In this document: positions 30,209 to 38,652 of the stretch, piece after piece
How positions within the stretch are numbered: the first letter of the stretch is position 1
Layout of the letters: each line of letters starts with the position of its first letter
Source: Methylotenera sp.
GTDB lineage: Bacteria; Pseudomonadota; Gammaproteobacteria; Burkholderiales; Methylophilaceae
Assembly: GCA_021732365.1 (NCBI GenBank)
Contig: JAKFVD010000017.1
Span: forward strand, 206,543 to 270,542
Length of the DNA stretch: 64,000 nucleotides
Reading direction: 5' to 3'
Notes under the pieces: generated by a model
Seen by the model: only the letters and a program-made list of their open reading frames with translations
Database searches by the model: none
What the model was told of the DNA's origin: nothing
Translations under genes and position numbers: made by a program

Positions 30209-30781
30209 ATGAATTTAATCTTGAAATTTGTATTAGCAGCAACTTTAATGAGCCAACTGGCCGCTTGTGTGCCTGTAGTCGTTGGCGGCGCAGCTGCTGG
30301 CGGCGCTGTGGCGGCAGATAGGCGTACTTCTGGTTTTTATGTAGAAGATGAAAATATTGAGTTAAAAGCAGTTAAAAAAATGGAAACCAATTTGGGTGAA
30401 GAAGCGCATGTGAATGTGACTAGCTATAATCGTAATGTGCTACTAACGGGCGAAGTGCCAGATGCAGAGCGTTTAGCCAAGGCAGAAGCCTTACTAAAAG
30501 AAATTGCAAATATTCGTGCAGTGACCAATGAAATTGTTATTGCACCAAAAAGTACGATTGGTTCGCGCGGTAACGACACTTTTATTACCTCTAAAGTGAA
30601 AACAAAATTTGTCACCGAAAATAAATTTCCAGCCAATTACGTTAAAGTGGTCACCGAAAATGGTGTGGTTTATTTGCTGGGCCTTGTGACACAAGCAGAG
30701 GGTGATGCTGCCGTAGAAATTGCGCGCAACACAGATGGCGTGAGTAAAGTCGTTAAAGTATTTGAATACATCAATCCGTAA
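30209..30781 (+). CDS. dolP: BON-domain lipoprotein, DolP-like
   Basis: An outer-membrane lipoprotein with two BON domains. I start at the ATG at 30209 (TTGGAG ribosome-binding site 6 bases upstream), giving 190 residues; an in-frame TTG four codons earlier is part of that site. The signal peptide ends with the lipobox LAAC (Cys near residue 19), then a Gly/Ala stretch. BON domains cover about 55-120 and 125-190. In E. coli DolP supports outer-membrane integrity and septal peptidoglycan turnover. The rsmI/yraN context matches that of dolP (yraP). Confidence 0.88.
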   Translation: MNLILKFVLAATLMSQLAACVPVVVGGAAAGGAVAADRRTSGFYVEDENIELKAVKKMETNLGEEAHVNVTSYNRNVLLTGEVPDAERLAKAEALLKEIANIRAVTNEIVIAPKSTIGSRGNDTFITSKVKTKFVTENKFPANYVKVVTENGVVYLLGLVTQAEGDAAVEIARNTDGVSKVVKVFEYINP

Positions 30782-30800
30782 TCAGGCAAAGCGATATTAA

Positions 30801-31100
30801 ATGACAAAGAAAAATGTGGAAATTATTATTGAAGGCTTAACGCGTGCGGGCAAACCATTTCGCCCAAGCGATTGGGTCGATAGAACCTGTAGTACTTATG
30901 CGAGTTTTGGGCCTGATAAAAAACTGGTGTACTCACCTTATTTAAAACCAAAAGTGATGAACGGTGTGCGCTGTTTGGCAGTGGATATGCGGCTAAAAGA
31001 CAGCAGCCCAGAGGGTTTTGCGCAGTTAATGCAATTTGCTGATGAAAATCAGCTCAATATTTTGGATGCGGACGGCAATAATATTGCCGCGCCGACTTAA
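30801..31100 (+). CDS. DUF3579 family protein
   Basis: A 99-residue soluble protein with the betaproteobacterial DUF3579 pattern: GLTRAGKPFRPSDWVDRTCS (about 12-31), YSPYLKPKVMNGVRCLAVD (about 46-64) and FAQLMQFADENQL (about 75-87). The function is not known to me. It follows the DolP-like gene by 19 bases and ends inside a strong terminator hairpin, so it closes this transcript. Confidence 0.85.
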   Translation: MTKKNVEIIIEGLTRAGKPFRPSDWVDRTCSTYASFGPDKKLVYSPYLKPKVMNGVRCLAVDMRLKDSSPEGFAQLMQFADENQLNILDADGNNIAAPT

Positions 31101-31133
31101 CACTAAAAATTCAGCTAATTTTTAGTGTTAAGT
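31095..31133. terminator. Bidirectional terminator hairpin
   Basis: A 17-bp perfect stem (ACTTAACACTAAAAATT / AATTTTTAGTGTTAAGT) with a CAGCT loop is followed by a T run. It lies between the convergent DUF3579 and TlpA-like genes, and the DUF3579 stop codon is inside the left arm. The same half-sequence recurs at 43787-43814 and 50235-50264. Confidence 0.85.
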
Positions 31134-31141
31134 TTTTTGAG

Positions 31142-31660
31142 TTATGGTTTTTTTGAGCCGTTACTCATGAAATCTTCAAGATACGCTTTAGTCACCAATC
31201 CGCGCTTGGTTTTAACCAAAACCCCGCGCGGATTGTAAATATAAGTGGTTGGCATCACTTCGGCACTGCCGATCTGCTTAATCACATCATCATCGCCCAG
31301 AATAATCGGGTAAGACATCAGCATATCATCAACATACTCTGCCACTTCCTTTGTATCTTTGTAATCAAACACCACGCCTAGCAACATCACGTCTTTATTT
31401 TTACGGCTATCGTATAGCGCTACCAAGTCAGGCACCTCTTCTAAACAAGGCGGGCACCAAGTTGCCCAGTAATTAACAATCACCCATTTACCCTTGTATT
31501 GAGAAAGCGTGTGTTTTTTGCCCGCAGTATCTTTTAATGTAAAGTCTTTGCGTGCGAATGAATCTGCAGCATGCACTGTAAAATTTAAGCTAAATAAAAC
31601 AAAAATTGTGACGAGCCATGAAAACTGGTTTTTAGCTAGCATAGGTTTTTTCAATCTCAT
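31142..31660 (-). CDS. TlpA-like periplasmic thiol-disulfide oxidoreductase
   Basis: A 172-residue thioredoxin-fold protein. A signal/anchor helix (about residues 13-30, ending VHA-AD) targets it to the periplasm. The active site is WATWCPPC (about 69-76), the reducing TlpA/ResA/CcmG-type motif. A cis-Pro region MPTTYIYNPRG lies near 136-146. Such proteins reduce apocytochrome c or other secreted thiols, which would suit a cytochrome-rich methylotroph; the substrate is inference. The start may instead be Met7. Confidence 0.88.
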   Translation of the reverse strand: MRLKKPMLAKNQFSWLVTIFVLFSLNFTVHAADSFARKDFTLKDTAGKKHTLSQYKGKWVIVNYWATWCPPCLEEVPDLVALYDSRKNKDVMLLGVVFDYKDTKEVAEYVDDMLMSYPIILGDDDVIKQIGSAEVMPTTYIYNPRGVLVKTKRGLVTKAYLEDFMSNGSKKP

Positions 31661-31828
31661 ATATAATCTAAGTTGATATTACAGTTATTCCAAAATTATT
31701 TCACGCGATTCAATGGTTTATAAATTTTGCAAATAAACATTTTATTTGCGTTTAATTGAATAGTTAATCATTTATAAAGTGACAAATTTTAAATTAACTC
31801 TTAATATAAAACATTGCGTGGAGTTTAT

Positions 31829-33385
31829 ATGCCAATCAGTCTTAAGCTACCAAATTTAGATAGTAACCCAATTTTATTGGCCGAAACTCGCGCACATAAA
31901 ATCAACGAATTTATTCAAAACCTGCCGTTTGGCGACCCGATTAGAGCGGCGACAGATTTAATTGAAGAGCTACAGATTATTAATAGCCAAAAGGTTGCTT
32001 TTACAAATCGGCTAAACGCACTTGAGTTATATCGCCCCTCTGCGATTCAAATTTACCAAGATTTAATTCCGCATTTTAGTAGCGCTAGCTTACCGATTTC
32101 AAAAAATGAGCAAGCATTTGCTGATGCTGCCGAGCAATTGTGGCAAGAGTTTGCATTCGGCTACAAGTTTGCGTTGGTCGATCTGCAAAACAAAATTCTT
32201 AATTTAGGCAGTAGCAAAACTACAGCACTCGTCATTCAACGTGCCATTCATGCTTGTAAAGAGATGATGCTAATTCATCACTTAACCTATGCTAGCGCGC
32301 CAGTTTCACTGTGGGGTGAACTACATCAGCTTTATTATTGCGCGCTGCAGCAATCTGCAGAAAAATTACCTGTTGCCGAACACTACACAAGTGCTAACGC
32401 CAGTTCGGTAAATGTGACTTATGCGCAAGCCTTACTGTTAAATTTAGCTAACCCGCAGCATCTCGCCAATCAAGACATTCTGAAAGTAGATGCCTATCTT
32501 GGCAATGTTGCTCATCAGGTCGAGTTAAGACCGCTGGGGTTGATTGAAAACCCTACCGGTGTATTTTTAGTGCCGCTTGACAGCACAAAACCACCGACTG
32601 CTTTTGTTAAAAACAAAGATATACCAGATGGCAGCACCGATATATTATTGGTCACCGTAAATTTAGCCAGACAAATTCATCAGCATATTAAGCTTTTGCA
32701 AGAGGGCGTTGTACCAAACGATGGTAGCATGCCAAAAAATGCCATTGAGAGTCATTTTGAAGACCTACTTGCACACTTAATCAAACAGTTTGGCAAAACC
32801 CCGCAGCGCTTATTTTCTAGAAGCAAAAAAAGTGACGGGGTAGAGCTGAGTATTGGCATTAACACCACGCATCACTTAATTCGTGAAGTGGGTACCCAAT
32901 TTAATGCCCAACAAGGCATTAGCGGGCTGGGTACAAATGGCGTTTACAGACCATCAAGATGGCAAATTTTGAACGTAAGTGCTGGTGGTTATGCTTTGCG
33001 TAAATTCAATTCATCGATGGCCACCGCACACATTGGTGATGTCGTCGCGATGAAAGACAACAATACCAAAACTTGGGAGTTAGCCGTACTGCGTTGGGCT
33101 AATGTAAACGAGTTAAAACAATTAGATGTTGGTTTACAGTTAATTTCACCTAGCGCATCAGCTGTCAGTATTCGCGCAGATGACAACGCATTGGAAAGTG
33201 AAGCATTATTACTGCCCGAGCTGTCTGCTTTAAAACAGCCTGCCAGCATTATTACCGCTGTTGGTTTATGCAAAATCGGCAGTACCGTTGAGGTTCACTA
33301 CAACAATACGGTAAGCAAGGTGCGCACGACAAAACTAGTAGAGCGCACAGCAAGTTTTGAGCGCTTTCAATACAGCTTGATATAA
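31829..33385 (+). CDS. Large protein with PilZ-like C-terminal domain
   Basis: A soluble protein of 518 residues. I start at the ATG at 31829 because GGAG lies 5 bases upstream. The N-terminal 300 residues are mostly helical with no motif I can name. In the C-terminal part RLFSR (about residues 327-331) and, about 50 residues later, NVSAGG (382-387) resemble the RxxxR and (D/N)xSxxG c-di-GMP motifs of PilZ, followed by a WELAVLRWAN and LDVGLQLIS beta pattern also seen in PilZ. The spacing between motifs is longer than usual. C-di-GMP binding is plausible but not shown. It is divergent from the TlpA-like gene. Confidence 0.6.
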   Translation: MPISLKLPNLDSNPILLAETRAHKINEFIQNLPFGDPIRAATDLIEELQIINSQKVAFTNRLNALELYRPSAIQIYQDLIPHFSSASLPISKNEQAFADAAEQLWQEFAFGYKFALVDLQNKILNLGSSKTTALVIQRAIHACKEMMLIHHLTYASAPVSLWGELHQLYYCALQQSAEKLPVAEHYTSANASSVNVTYAQALLLNLANPQHLANQDILKVDAYLGNVAHQVELRPLGLIENPTGVFLVPLDSTKPPTAFVKNKDIPDGSTDILLVTVNLARQIHQHIKLLQEGVVPNDGSMPKNAIESHFEDLLAHLIKQFGKTPQRLFSRSKKSDGVELSIGINTTHHLIREVGTQFNAQQGISGLGTNGVYRPSRWQILNVSAGGYALRKFNSSMATAHIGDVVAMKDNNTKTWELAVLRWANVNELKQLDVGLQLISPSASAVSIRADDNALESEALLLPELSALKQPASIITAVGLCKIGSTVEVHYNNTVSKVRTTKLVERTASFERFQYSLI

Positions 33386-33585
33386 GTGAATTAGTGTTGT
33401 TATACTATTGATAAGTTACTTTGTACTGAATATACAATCACTATAACTTACAAAGTTTTAATTATATTTTTGTTAATGTCTTGAAAATACGTTTAAAGAC
33501 GCTATTTAAATAACAGAAATAATCATAATATTTAAGCTATCTTACATTATTCAGTCAACCATCAAATTTCTACACTGAGGTCACC

Positions 33586-33912
33586 ATGAGCGAACACATT
33601 ACCCATTTAAGCGATGCTGCTTTTGAGCAGGAAGTACTGCAATCTTCACTTCCTGTTTTAGTGGATTATTGGGCAGAATGGTGCGGACCTTGCAAAATGA
33701 TTGCCCCAATTTTAGATGATATTAGTAAAGAGTATGCTGGCCGCTTAAAAGTGGCTAAGCTAAACATCGATGACAACCAGCAAACGCCACCAAAATACGG
33801 CATTCGCGGCATCCCAACTTTAATGCTATTTAAAAATGGCAATGTGGAAGCGACTAAAGTTGGCGCATTATCGAAATCACAATTAACTGCTTTTATTGAT
33901 AGTAATATCTAA
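33586..33912 (+). CDS. trxA: Thioredoxin 1
   Basis: The general cytoplasmic protein-disulfide reductase, 108 residues, the standard length. The active site is [10 protein letters not shown] (about 28-37), with the buried Asp in VDYW near residue 26 and the cis-Pro segment [14 protein letters not shown] (about 71-84). TGAGGT upstream of the ATG is a good ribosome-binding site. The 200-base gap before it is AT-rich and should hold its promoter. Confidence 0.97.
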   Translation: MSEHITHLSDAAFEQEVLQSSLPVLVDYWAEWCGPCKMIAPILDDISKEYAGRLKVAKLNIDDNQQTPPKYGIRGIPTLMLFKNGNVEATKVGALSKSQLTAFIDSNI

Positions 33913-33950
33913 GTTATTCACTGCTCTATTATTGATAGTTTTGCAAAACC

Positions 33951-33983
33951 GTCTAGTTTCTAGCAGCCAATCAGAAACTAGAC
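33951..33983 (+). terminator. trxA terminator
   Basis: An 11-bp perfect stem (GTCTAGTTTCT / AGAAACTAGAC) with an 11-base loop is followed by ATTTTTA. It lies 39 bases past the trxA stop and before rho. Confidence 0.75.
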
Positions 33984-34043
33984 ATTTTTAATCACTTACA
34001 TCACCTAAAATCCCTTAGTTAGTCCCTTCTAGAGAGTTCTCTC

Positions 34044-35303
34044 ATGCATTTATCTGACCTAAAACACCTGCCCGTTACCGAATTAGTTGAAATGGCATTA
34101 ACCAACGAAATTGAAAATGCTAGCCGCATGCGCAAGCAAGATTTGATTTTCGCTATTTTGAAAAACAAAGCAAAAAAAGGTGACAGCATTTTTGGTGATG
34201 GTACTTTAGAAGTCTTACAAGACGGATTTGGATTCTTACGCTCACCTGACACCTCTTATTTAGCAGGGCCTGACGATATTTATGTATCACCTTCGCAAAT
34301 TAGACGCTTTAATTTGCATACTGGCGATAGCATTCAAGGCGAGATTCGTACCCCTAAAGACGGTGAGCGTTATTTTGCACTAGTTAAAGTAGACCAAGTA
34401 AACGGTGAAGCGCCAGAAAACACCAAGCATAAGATTCTGTTTGAAAACTTAACACCACTTTTCCCAACAATTCCCCTAACACTAGAACGCGAAATCCGCG
34501 GTGAAGAAAATATCACTAGCCGTGTAATTGATATGATTGCGCCAATTGGTCGCGGTCAACGTGGCCTGTTAGTTGCCAGCCCCAAAAGTGGTAAAACGGT
34601 GATGATGCAAAATATCGCACATGCCATTACCGCTAATCATCCTGATGTGATTCTGATTGTATTGCTGATCGATGAGCGCCCCGAAGAAGTGACGGAAATG
34701 ACGCGCTCAGTAAAAGGTGAAGTGGTTGCTTCCACCTTTGACGAACCAGCAACGCGCCACGTGCAAGTGGCTGAGATGGTATTAGAAAAAGCCAAACGCC
34801 TGGTTGAACATAAAAAAGATGTGGTGATTTTGCTAGATTCGATTACGCGTTTAGCACGCGCTTACAACACCGTGATTCCTTCATCTGGCAAAGTATTAAC
34901 AGGCGGTGTGGATGCCAATGCGCTACAGCGCCCTAAACGATTCTTTGGTGCAGCACGTAATATTGAAGAAGGCGGCTCACTCACCATTATTGCCACAGCG
35001 CTTGTCGATACTGGCTCGCGTATGGATGACGTGATTTATGAAGAATTTAAAGGTACCGGCAACATGGAAATCCATCTTGACCGTAAGATGGCTGAAAAAC
35101 GCCTCTACCCTGCCATTAACGTCAATAAATCGGGCACACGTAAAGAAGAACTACTTATCGAAAAAGACGTTCTGCAGAAAATTTGGGTATTACGCAAATT
35201 GCTTTACCCAATGGACGATTTGGAAGCGATGGAATTCTTGCTAGACAAAATCAAGGCCACCAAAAACAATGCTGACTTTTTTGACAGCATGCGCAGAGGC
35301 TAA
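34044..35303 (+). CDS. rho: Transcription termination factor Rho
   Basis: A hexameric RNA helicase, 419 residues, matching E. coli Rho in length. The N-terminal helix bundle and RNA-binding cold-shock domain show [18 protein letters not shown] (about 52-69) and [13 protein letters not shown]. The ATPase domain has the P-loop [12 protein letters not shown] (about 178-189), [22 protein letters not shown] and the Q-loop/R-loop [20 protein letters not shown]. The trxA-rho-rpmE order is common in betaproteobacteria. Confidence 0.98.
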   Translation: MHLSDLKHLPVTELVEMALTNEIENASRMRKQDLIFAILKNKAKKGDSIFGDGTLEVLQDGFGFLRSPDTSYLAGPDDIYVSPSQIRRFNLHTGDSIQGEIRTPKDGERYFALVKVDQVNGEAPENTKHKILFENLTPLFPTIPLTLEREIRGEENITSRVIDMIAPIGRGQRGLLVASPKSGKTVMMQNIAHAITANHPDVILIVLLIDERPEEVTEMTRSVKGEVVASTFDEPATRHVQVAEMVLEKAKRLVEHKKDVVILLDSITRLARAYNTVIPSSGKVLTGGVDANALQRPKRFFGAARNIEEGGSLTIIATALVDTGSRMDDVIYEEFKGTGNMEIHLDRKMAEKRLYPAINVNKSGTRKEELLIEKDVLQKIWVLRKLLYPMDDLEAMEFLLDKIKATKNNADFFDSMRRG

Positions 35304-35402
35304 AACGTATATATATACAAACATACATTCATCTTGCCAAAAGCGTATTTTTGGCAGATAATACGCGGCTTACTGCAACTGCTTAAATTTAGAGAGAAAA
35401 GC

Positions 35403-35603
35403 ATGAAAGCTGATACACATCCAAACTACCCAGAAATCAACGTTACTTGTAGCTGTGGTAGCAAATTTAAAACACGCTCTACGCATGGTCGTGACATGAG
35501 TATTGAGGTGTGTTCACAATGCCACCCGTTTTACACAGGCAAACAAAAAATATTAGACACGGCTGGCCGTGTTGAGAAATTTAAACAAAAATACGGCATG
35601 TAA
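35403..35603 (+). CDS. rpmE: 50S ribosomal protein L31
   Basis: A 66-residue ribosomal protein. I start at the ATG at 35403, preceded by AGAGAGAAA. It keeps the zinc-binding cysteines (CSCG near residues 16-19 and CSQCH near 37-41), so it is the C+ (zinc-containing) form rather than the zinc-free YkgM type. [20 protein letters not shown] is the family's conserved C-terminal half. Confidence 0.97.
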   Translation: MKADTHPNYPEINVTCSCGSKFKTRSTHGRDMSIEVCSQCHPFYTGKQKILDTAGRVEKFKQKYGM

Positions 35604-35622
35604 TTGATTGTACGTGTTTTGC

Positions 35623-35650
35623 AAAAAAGGCAGCTTGGCTGCCTTTTTTA
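35623..35650 (+). terminator. rpmE Rho-independent terminator
   Basis: GGCAGC / GCTGCC with a TTG loop forms a GC-rich stem flanked by six A upstream and six T downstream, 20 bases past the rpmE stop. The symmetry allows termination in both directions. Confidence 0.92.
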
Positions 35651-35746
35651 TTTGGGCAGCTAAGTTATCAGATTGCTTAAAAATAGCTAGCGCAAAAACA
35701 AGCAGTGTTAAAATAAAATTATATTCATATTACTCATCAACAAACT

Positions 35747-37402
35747 ATGCGTTTTGATTTAGATCACGATTGGCAAGGCAATATGTCCACCCCGCGCGCG
35801 CGCGTGGGTGAACGCGCCAAAACACATCTGTTACTAATATTGTGTGCCGTATGGTTATTAATGGGCTTGATTGGTCATGCACCTTGGAAGCCGTTTGAAT
35901 CGAATAGCATCAGCGTTATCAAAACCGTGTTGGACAATGGCGAATTTTTAGCGCCCACAGCAGCAAGCTCCAATAATATAGCAAACCCACCACTGTTTTA
36001 TTTAAGCGCTGCATTTGTAGCCAAAATTTTCCAGCCTATTTTGCCTTTACATGATGGCGCGCGCATCGCCACTGGCTTGTGGATGCTGATTACATTTTTG
36101 ATGGTAGGCATGACTGGCCGGGAATTATGGGGCAAGGGCACTGGGCGGCAAACCACGTTTGTATTGATGGGCACGCTTGGTTTAATCGTCAGTGCGCACA
36201 CCTTAACGCCAGCCATAGCCAGCTTGGCAGGGTTGGCCACTGGATTTTATGCACTAGCATTAAGTAAAAGGCGACCATATCGTGCCAGCATTTTGCTGGG
36301 GACAGGGCTTGGCGTTAGCTTTTTATCTACAGGCTTGCTGCCTTTAAGTATCTTAATTGCCACTTGCATTGCTTTACCTTGCCTTTTTACTTTCTGGCGT
36401 AGCAAAAGTTTCTTATACGTCATAGGGCTGTCGCTTTTAGTTGCTAGTCCATTTCTACTCATTTGGCCTATTTTATGTTTTATATTGCAGCCAGCTATTT
36501 TTAATGCATGGTGGCTACAATCGATTGCACAATTTAATCAGGCTTACCATTTATATTTTTTAAAAACCTTATTGTGGTATGCATGGCCGGCATTGCCTTT
36601 AGCTGTTTGGGGATGTTGGCGCTATCGCACTCAACTCTTTAACAAACCTAAATTCCAATTAATCATTACGTTTAGCGTTATAGCCTTGGCATTTATTGGC
36701 TTTGGCGCTGAACGCAAAGAAATTTTTGCCTTGCCTTTATTGATACCACTTACTGCGATGGCAGGTGGCAGTGTTGAAACCTTAAAACGCGGTACGGCTG
36801 GCGCATTGAATTGGTTTGGGCTTATTTTATTTGGCTTGATGTCTGGTCTTATTTGGCTGGGCTGGATTGCCATGATGACGGGAAATCCTATCAAAGTAAA
36901 AGAGCGCCTAACGTTCTTATCAGGAATGACGCAGCTTCACTTTAACTTTATTGCCGTAATTCTGGCGGTAGCCGTCAGCCTAATTTGGCTGTTTGCCATA
37001 TTCCGTTCGCAACACTCAAATCGTTCTAGCACCACCAACTGGGCTATTGGCATGACTTGTGTATGGACTTTGCTGATGACTTTGTGGCTGCCGATGATTG
37101 ACTCTGCACGTAGCTATGGCTCTGTATTTACGCAACTCAAAACTGTGCTGCCCACACAATATGCCTGCATCACTAGTAACCGTTTGGGCGAAGCGCAGCG
37201 TGATTTACTGCATTATTATGCTAACGTAAAAACACAAGCTTTTGAAACCGAGCAAAATCTGAATTGTGATTTATATTTAATACAAGATGAAAAAGGTAGA
37301 GAAAAAATTGAGCCAGGACCTGACTGGATAATGATTTGGAGTGGGAAACGCTTAAATGAACGGCGTGAAAGCTTTAGGTTGTTTCAGCGAGTTATTGAGT
37401 AA
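35747..37402 (+). CDS. GT39/ArnT-like membrane glycosyltransferase
   Basis: A polytopic membrane protein of 551 residues with about 11-12 hydrophobic helices. The first periplasmic loop (HAPWKPFESNSISVIKTVL, about residues 44-62) and the NPPLFYLSAA segment (about 79-88) match the ArnT/PMT family, which moves sugars from polyprenyl phosphate donors to lipids or proteins. The acceptor is unknown. The start is uncertain: Met13 (35783) has AAGG just upstream, while Met1 has no visible ribosome-binding site. A CGCGCGCGCG run lies near codon 18. Confidence 0.8.
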   Translation: MRFDLDHDWQGNMSTPRARVGERAKTHLLLILCAVWLLMGLIGHAPWKPFESNSISVIKTVLDNGEFLAPTAASSNNIANPPLFYLSAAFVAKIFQPILPLHDGARIATGLWMLITFLMVGMTGRELWGKGTGRQTTFVLMGTLGLIVSAHTLTPAIASLAGLATGFYALALSKRRPYRASILLGTGLGVSFLSTGLLPLSILIATCIALPCLFTFWRSKSFLYVIGLSLLVASPFLLIWPILCFILQPAIFNAWWLQSIAQFNQAYHLYFLKTLLWYAWPALPLAVWGCWRYRTQLFNKPKFQLIITFSVIALAFIGFGAERKEIFALPLLIPLTAMAGGSVETLKRGTAGALNWFGLILFGLMSGLIWLGWIAMMTGNPIKVKERLTFLSGMTQLHFNFIAVILAVAVSLIWLFAIFRSQHSNRSSTTNWAIGMTCVWTLLMTLWLPMIDSARSYGSVFTQLKTVLPTQYACITSNRLGEAQRDLLHYYANVKTQAFETEQNLNCDLYLIQDEKGREKIEPGPDWIMIWSGKRLNERRESFRLFQRVIE

Positions 37403-37439
37403 AAACTCAAGGCATAGAACTTACTAGGCTACCTTACAG

Positions 37440-37664
37440 CTATTGTATTTCTAGATGGATGCTAGCGATAGCAGCAGCCACTTTGGGATGCAGCCCTTCA
37501 CCGTTGGTATTATTAACATGTTGCGCCAATTGCTGTCGCATTTTTAATGCCCAAAACTTGTTTAAGTGCCCTGCAATATCCTGTTTAACTTGGTTTTCAT
37601 CGGGATATGACTCATAAAAGTCGCCAATCTGATTGGCCATTTTGATTAACTGTTCTGTATGCAT
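37440..37664 (-). CDS. fdsD: Formate dehydrogenase delta subunit
   Basis: A 74-residue helical protein with the FdsD pattern LIKMANQIGDFYESYPD (about 6-22) and IAGHLNKFWALKMR (about 30-43). In soluble NAD-dependent formate dehydrogenases FdsD is a small subunit or maturation factor needed for activity. It is the last gene of the fds group, 52 bases after fdhD. Confidence 0.92.
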   Translation of the reverse strand: MHTEQLIKMANQIGDFYESYPDENQVKQDIAGHLNKFWALKMRQQLAQHVNNTNGEGLHPKVAAAIASIHLEIQ

Positions 37665-37716
37665 GCGTATATACTTCTAAAAATTAAATCCGTAAAATCA
37701 GGCTCTATTAAAAAAA

Positions 37717-38652
37717 CTAAAAGTGTATCCGATCTTGATGTGTATAAATCACAAATTGTTGGTCTCGCAAAAATCCAATTAAGGTTACACCATAAATTTC
37801 TGCGATGCGAATCGCCAGCCCTGTAGGCGCCGAAATGGCCGCTAGCACCCGTATACCTGCTGTTGCGACTTTTTGTACCATTTCTACACTAGCACGGCTT
37901 GAAGTCAACACAAAACCATCATTTTGATTTGCTAGCTTTGGTTCTTTATTTTTTTGCCTAGCTATGGCACCAATCAATTTATCCATCGCATTATGCCGTC
38001 CTACATCTTCTCGCACCAGCACAATCTCTCCTTGCGCATCAACCCAGGCACACGCATGCGTTGCACCTGTGGCTTGCTGCAAAGCTTGTTTGTTTTGAAT
38101 TGCATGAAAAGCAGCTTGAACCTGCACAGCTAAAAGCGGCTTAGAGAGCTTATAGACGTTCGTTTGGGGCAGGGAGGGCAATCGCAATGCCTGCTCTAAG
38201 CTTTCTGAGCCACAAATACCGCAGCCTGTACGACCAACTAAATTACGACGGCGCTCTTTTAACTGCACAAAAAATTCTGTTGCAATTTCTAATCGCAACT
38301 CTATGCCCTGCGATTGTTTCACAACCTCAATATCGTACAAATCACTTTTGTCGCGCAAAATACCTTCAGACAGCGAGAATCCTAATGCAAAATCTTCTAA
38401 GTCCAACGGCGTAGCCAACATGACAGCATGGGATACACCGTTATACACCAGTGCAATTGGCACTTCTTCTGCCACTTTATCTTTTACCGTACTTAGCTCA
38501 CCATGCCGCCATCGCGTCACATTTACTTCTGTCCATGCAGCATCAGTTGAAATCAATGTCTCAGACAAAATAAAATACTTCAGCTTAAAAGCATCAAGCA
38601 GGCTGCTTAGTTTGAGCAGATTTTTTGCCCGTAAACGCAATCTGCGCTTCAC
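37717..38652 (-). CDS. fdhD: Formate dehydrogenase sulfurtransferase FdhD
   Basis: Transfers sulfur from IscS to the molybdenum cofactor before insertion into formate dehydrogenase. The RTGCGICGSESL segment holds the essential Cys-x-x-Cys loop (near residues 140-145 of the longest form). HACAWVDAQGEIVLVREDVGRHNAMDKLIG, at about 198-227, is the conserved core. The longest frame (311 residues) starts at a GTG inside fdsA and overlaps it by 59 bases. The family usually begins shortly before VTRWRHGE, so a TTG near codon 29 or 33 may be the real start. No clear ribosome-binding site decides this. Confidence 0.93.
   Translation of the reverse strand: MKRRLRLRAKNLLKLSSLLDAFKLKYFILSETLISTDAAWTEVNVTRWRHGELSTVKDKVAEEVPIALVYNGVSHAVMLATPLDLEDFALGFSLSEGILRDKSDLYDIEVVKQSQGIELRLEIATEFFVQLKERRRNLVGRTGCGICGSESLEQALRLPSLPQTNVYKLSKPLLAVQVQAAFHAIQNKQALQQATGATHACAWVDAQGEIVLVREDVGRHNAMDKLIGAIARQKNKEPKLANQNDGFVLTSSRASVEMVQKVATAGIRVLAAISAPTGLAIRIAEIYGVTLIGFLRDQQFVIYTHQDRIHF

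Noticed and set aside
35335..35356. TGCCAAAA/TTTTGGCA hairpin between rho and rpmE as a terminator
   Set aside because: The stem is real, but no T run follows and it lies close to the rpmE ribosome-binding site; function is unclear, so it is not listed as a terminator.
35796..35808. Alternating CGCGCGCGCG tract (and a similar one near 59919) as Z-DNA or regulatory sites
   Set aside because: Both fall inside coding frames and are explained by Arg/Ala codons; no further support.
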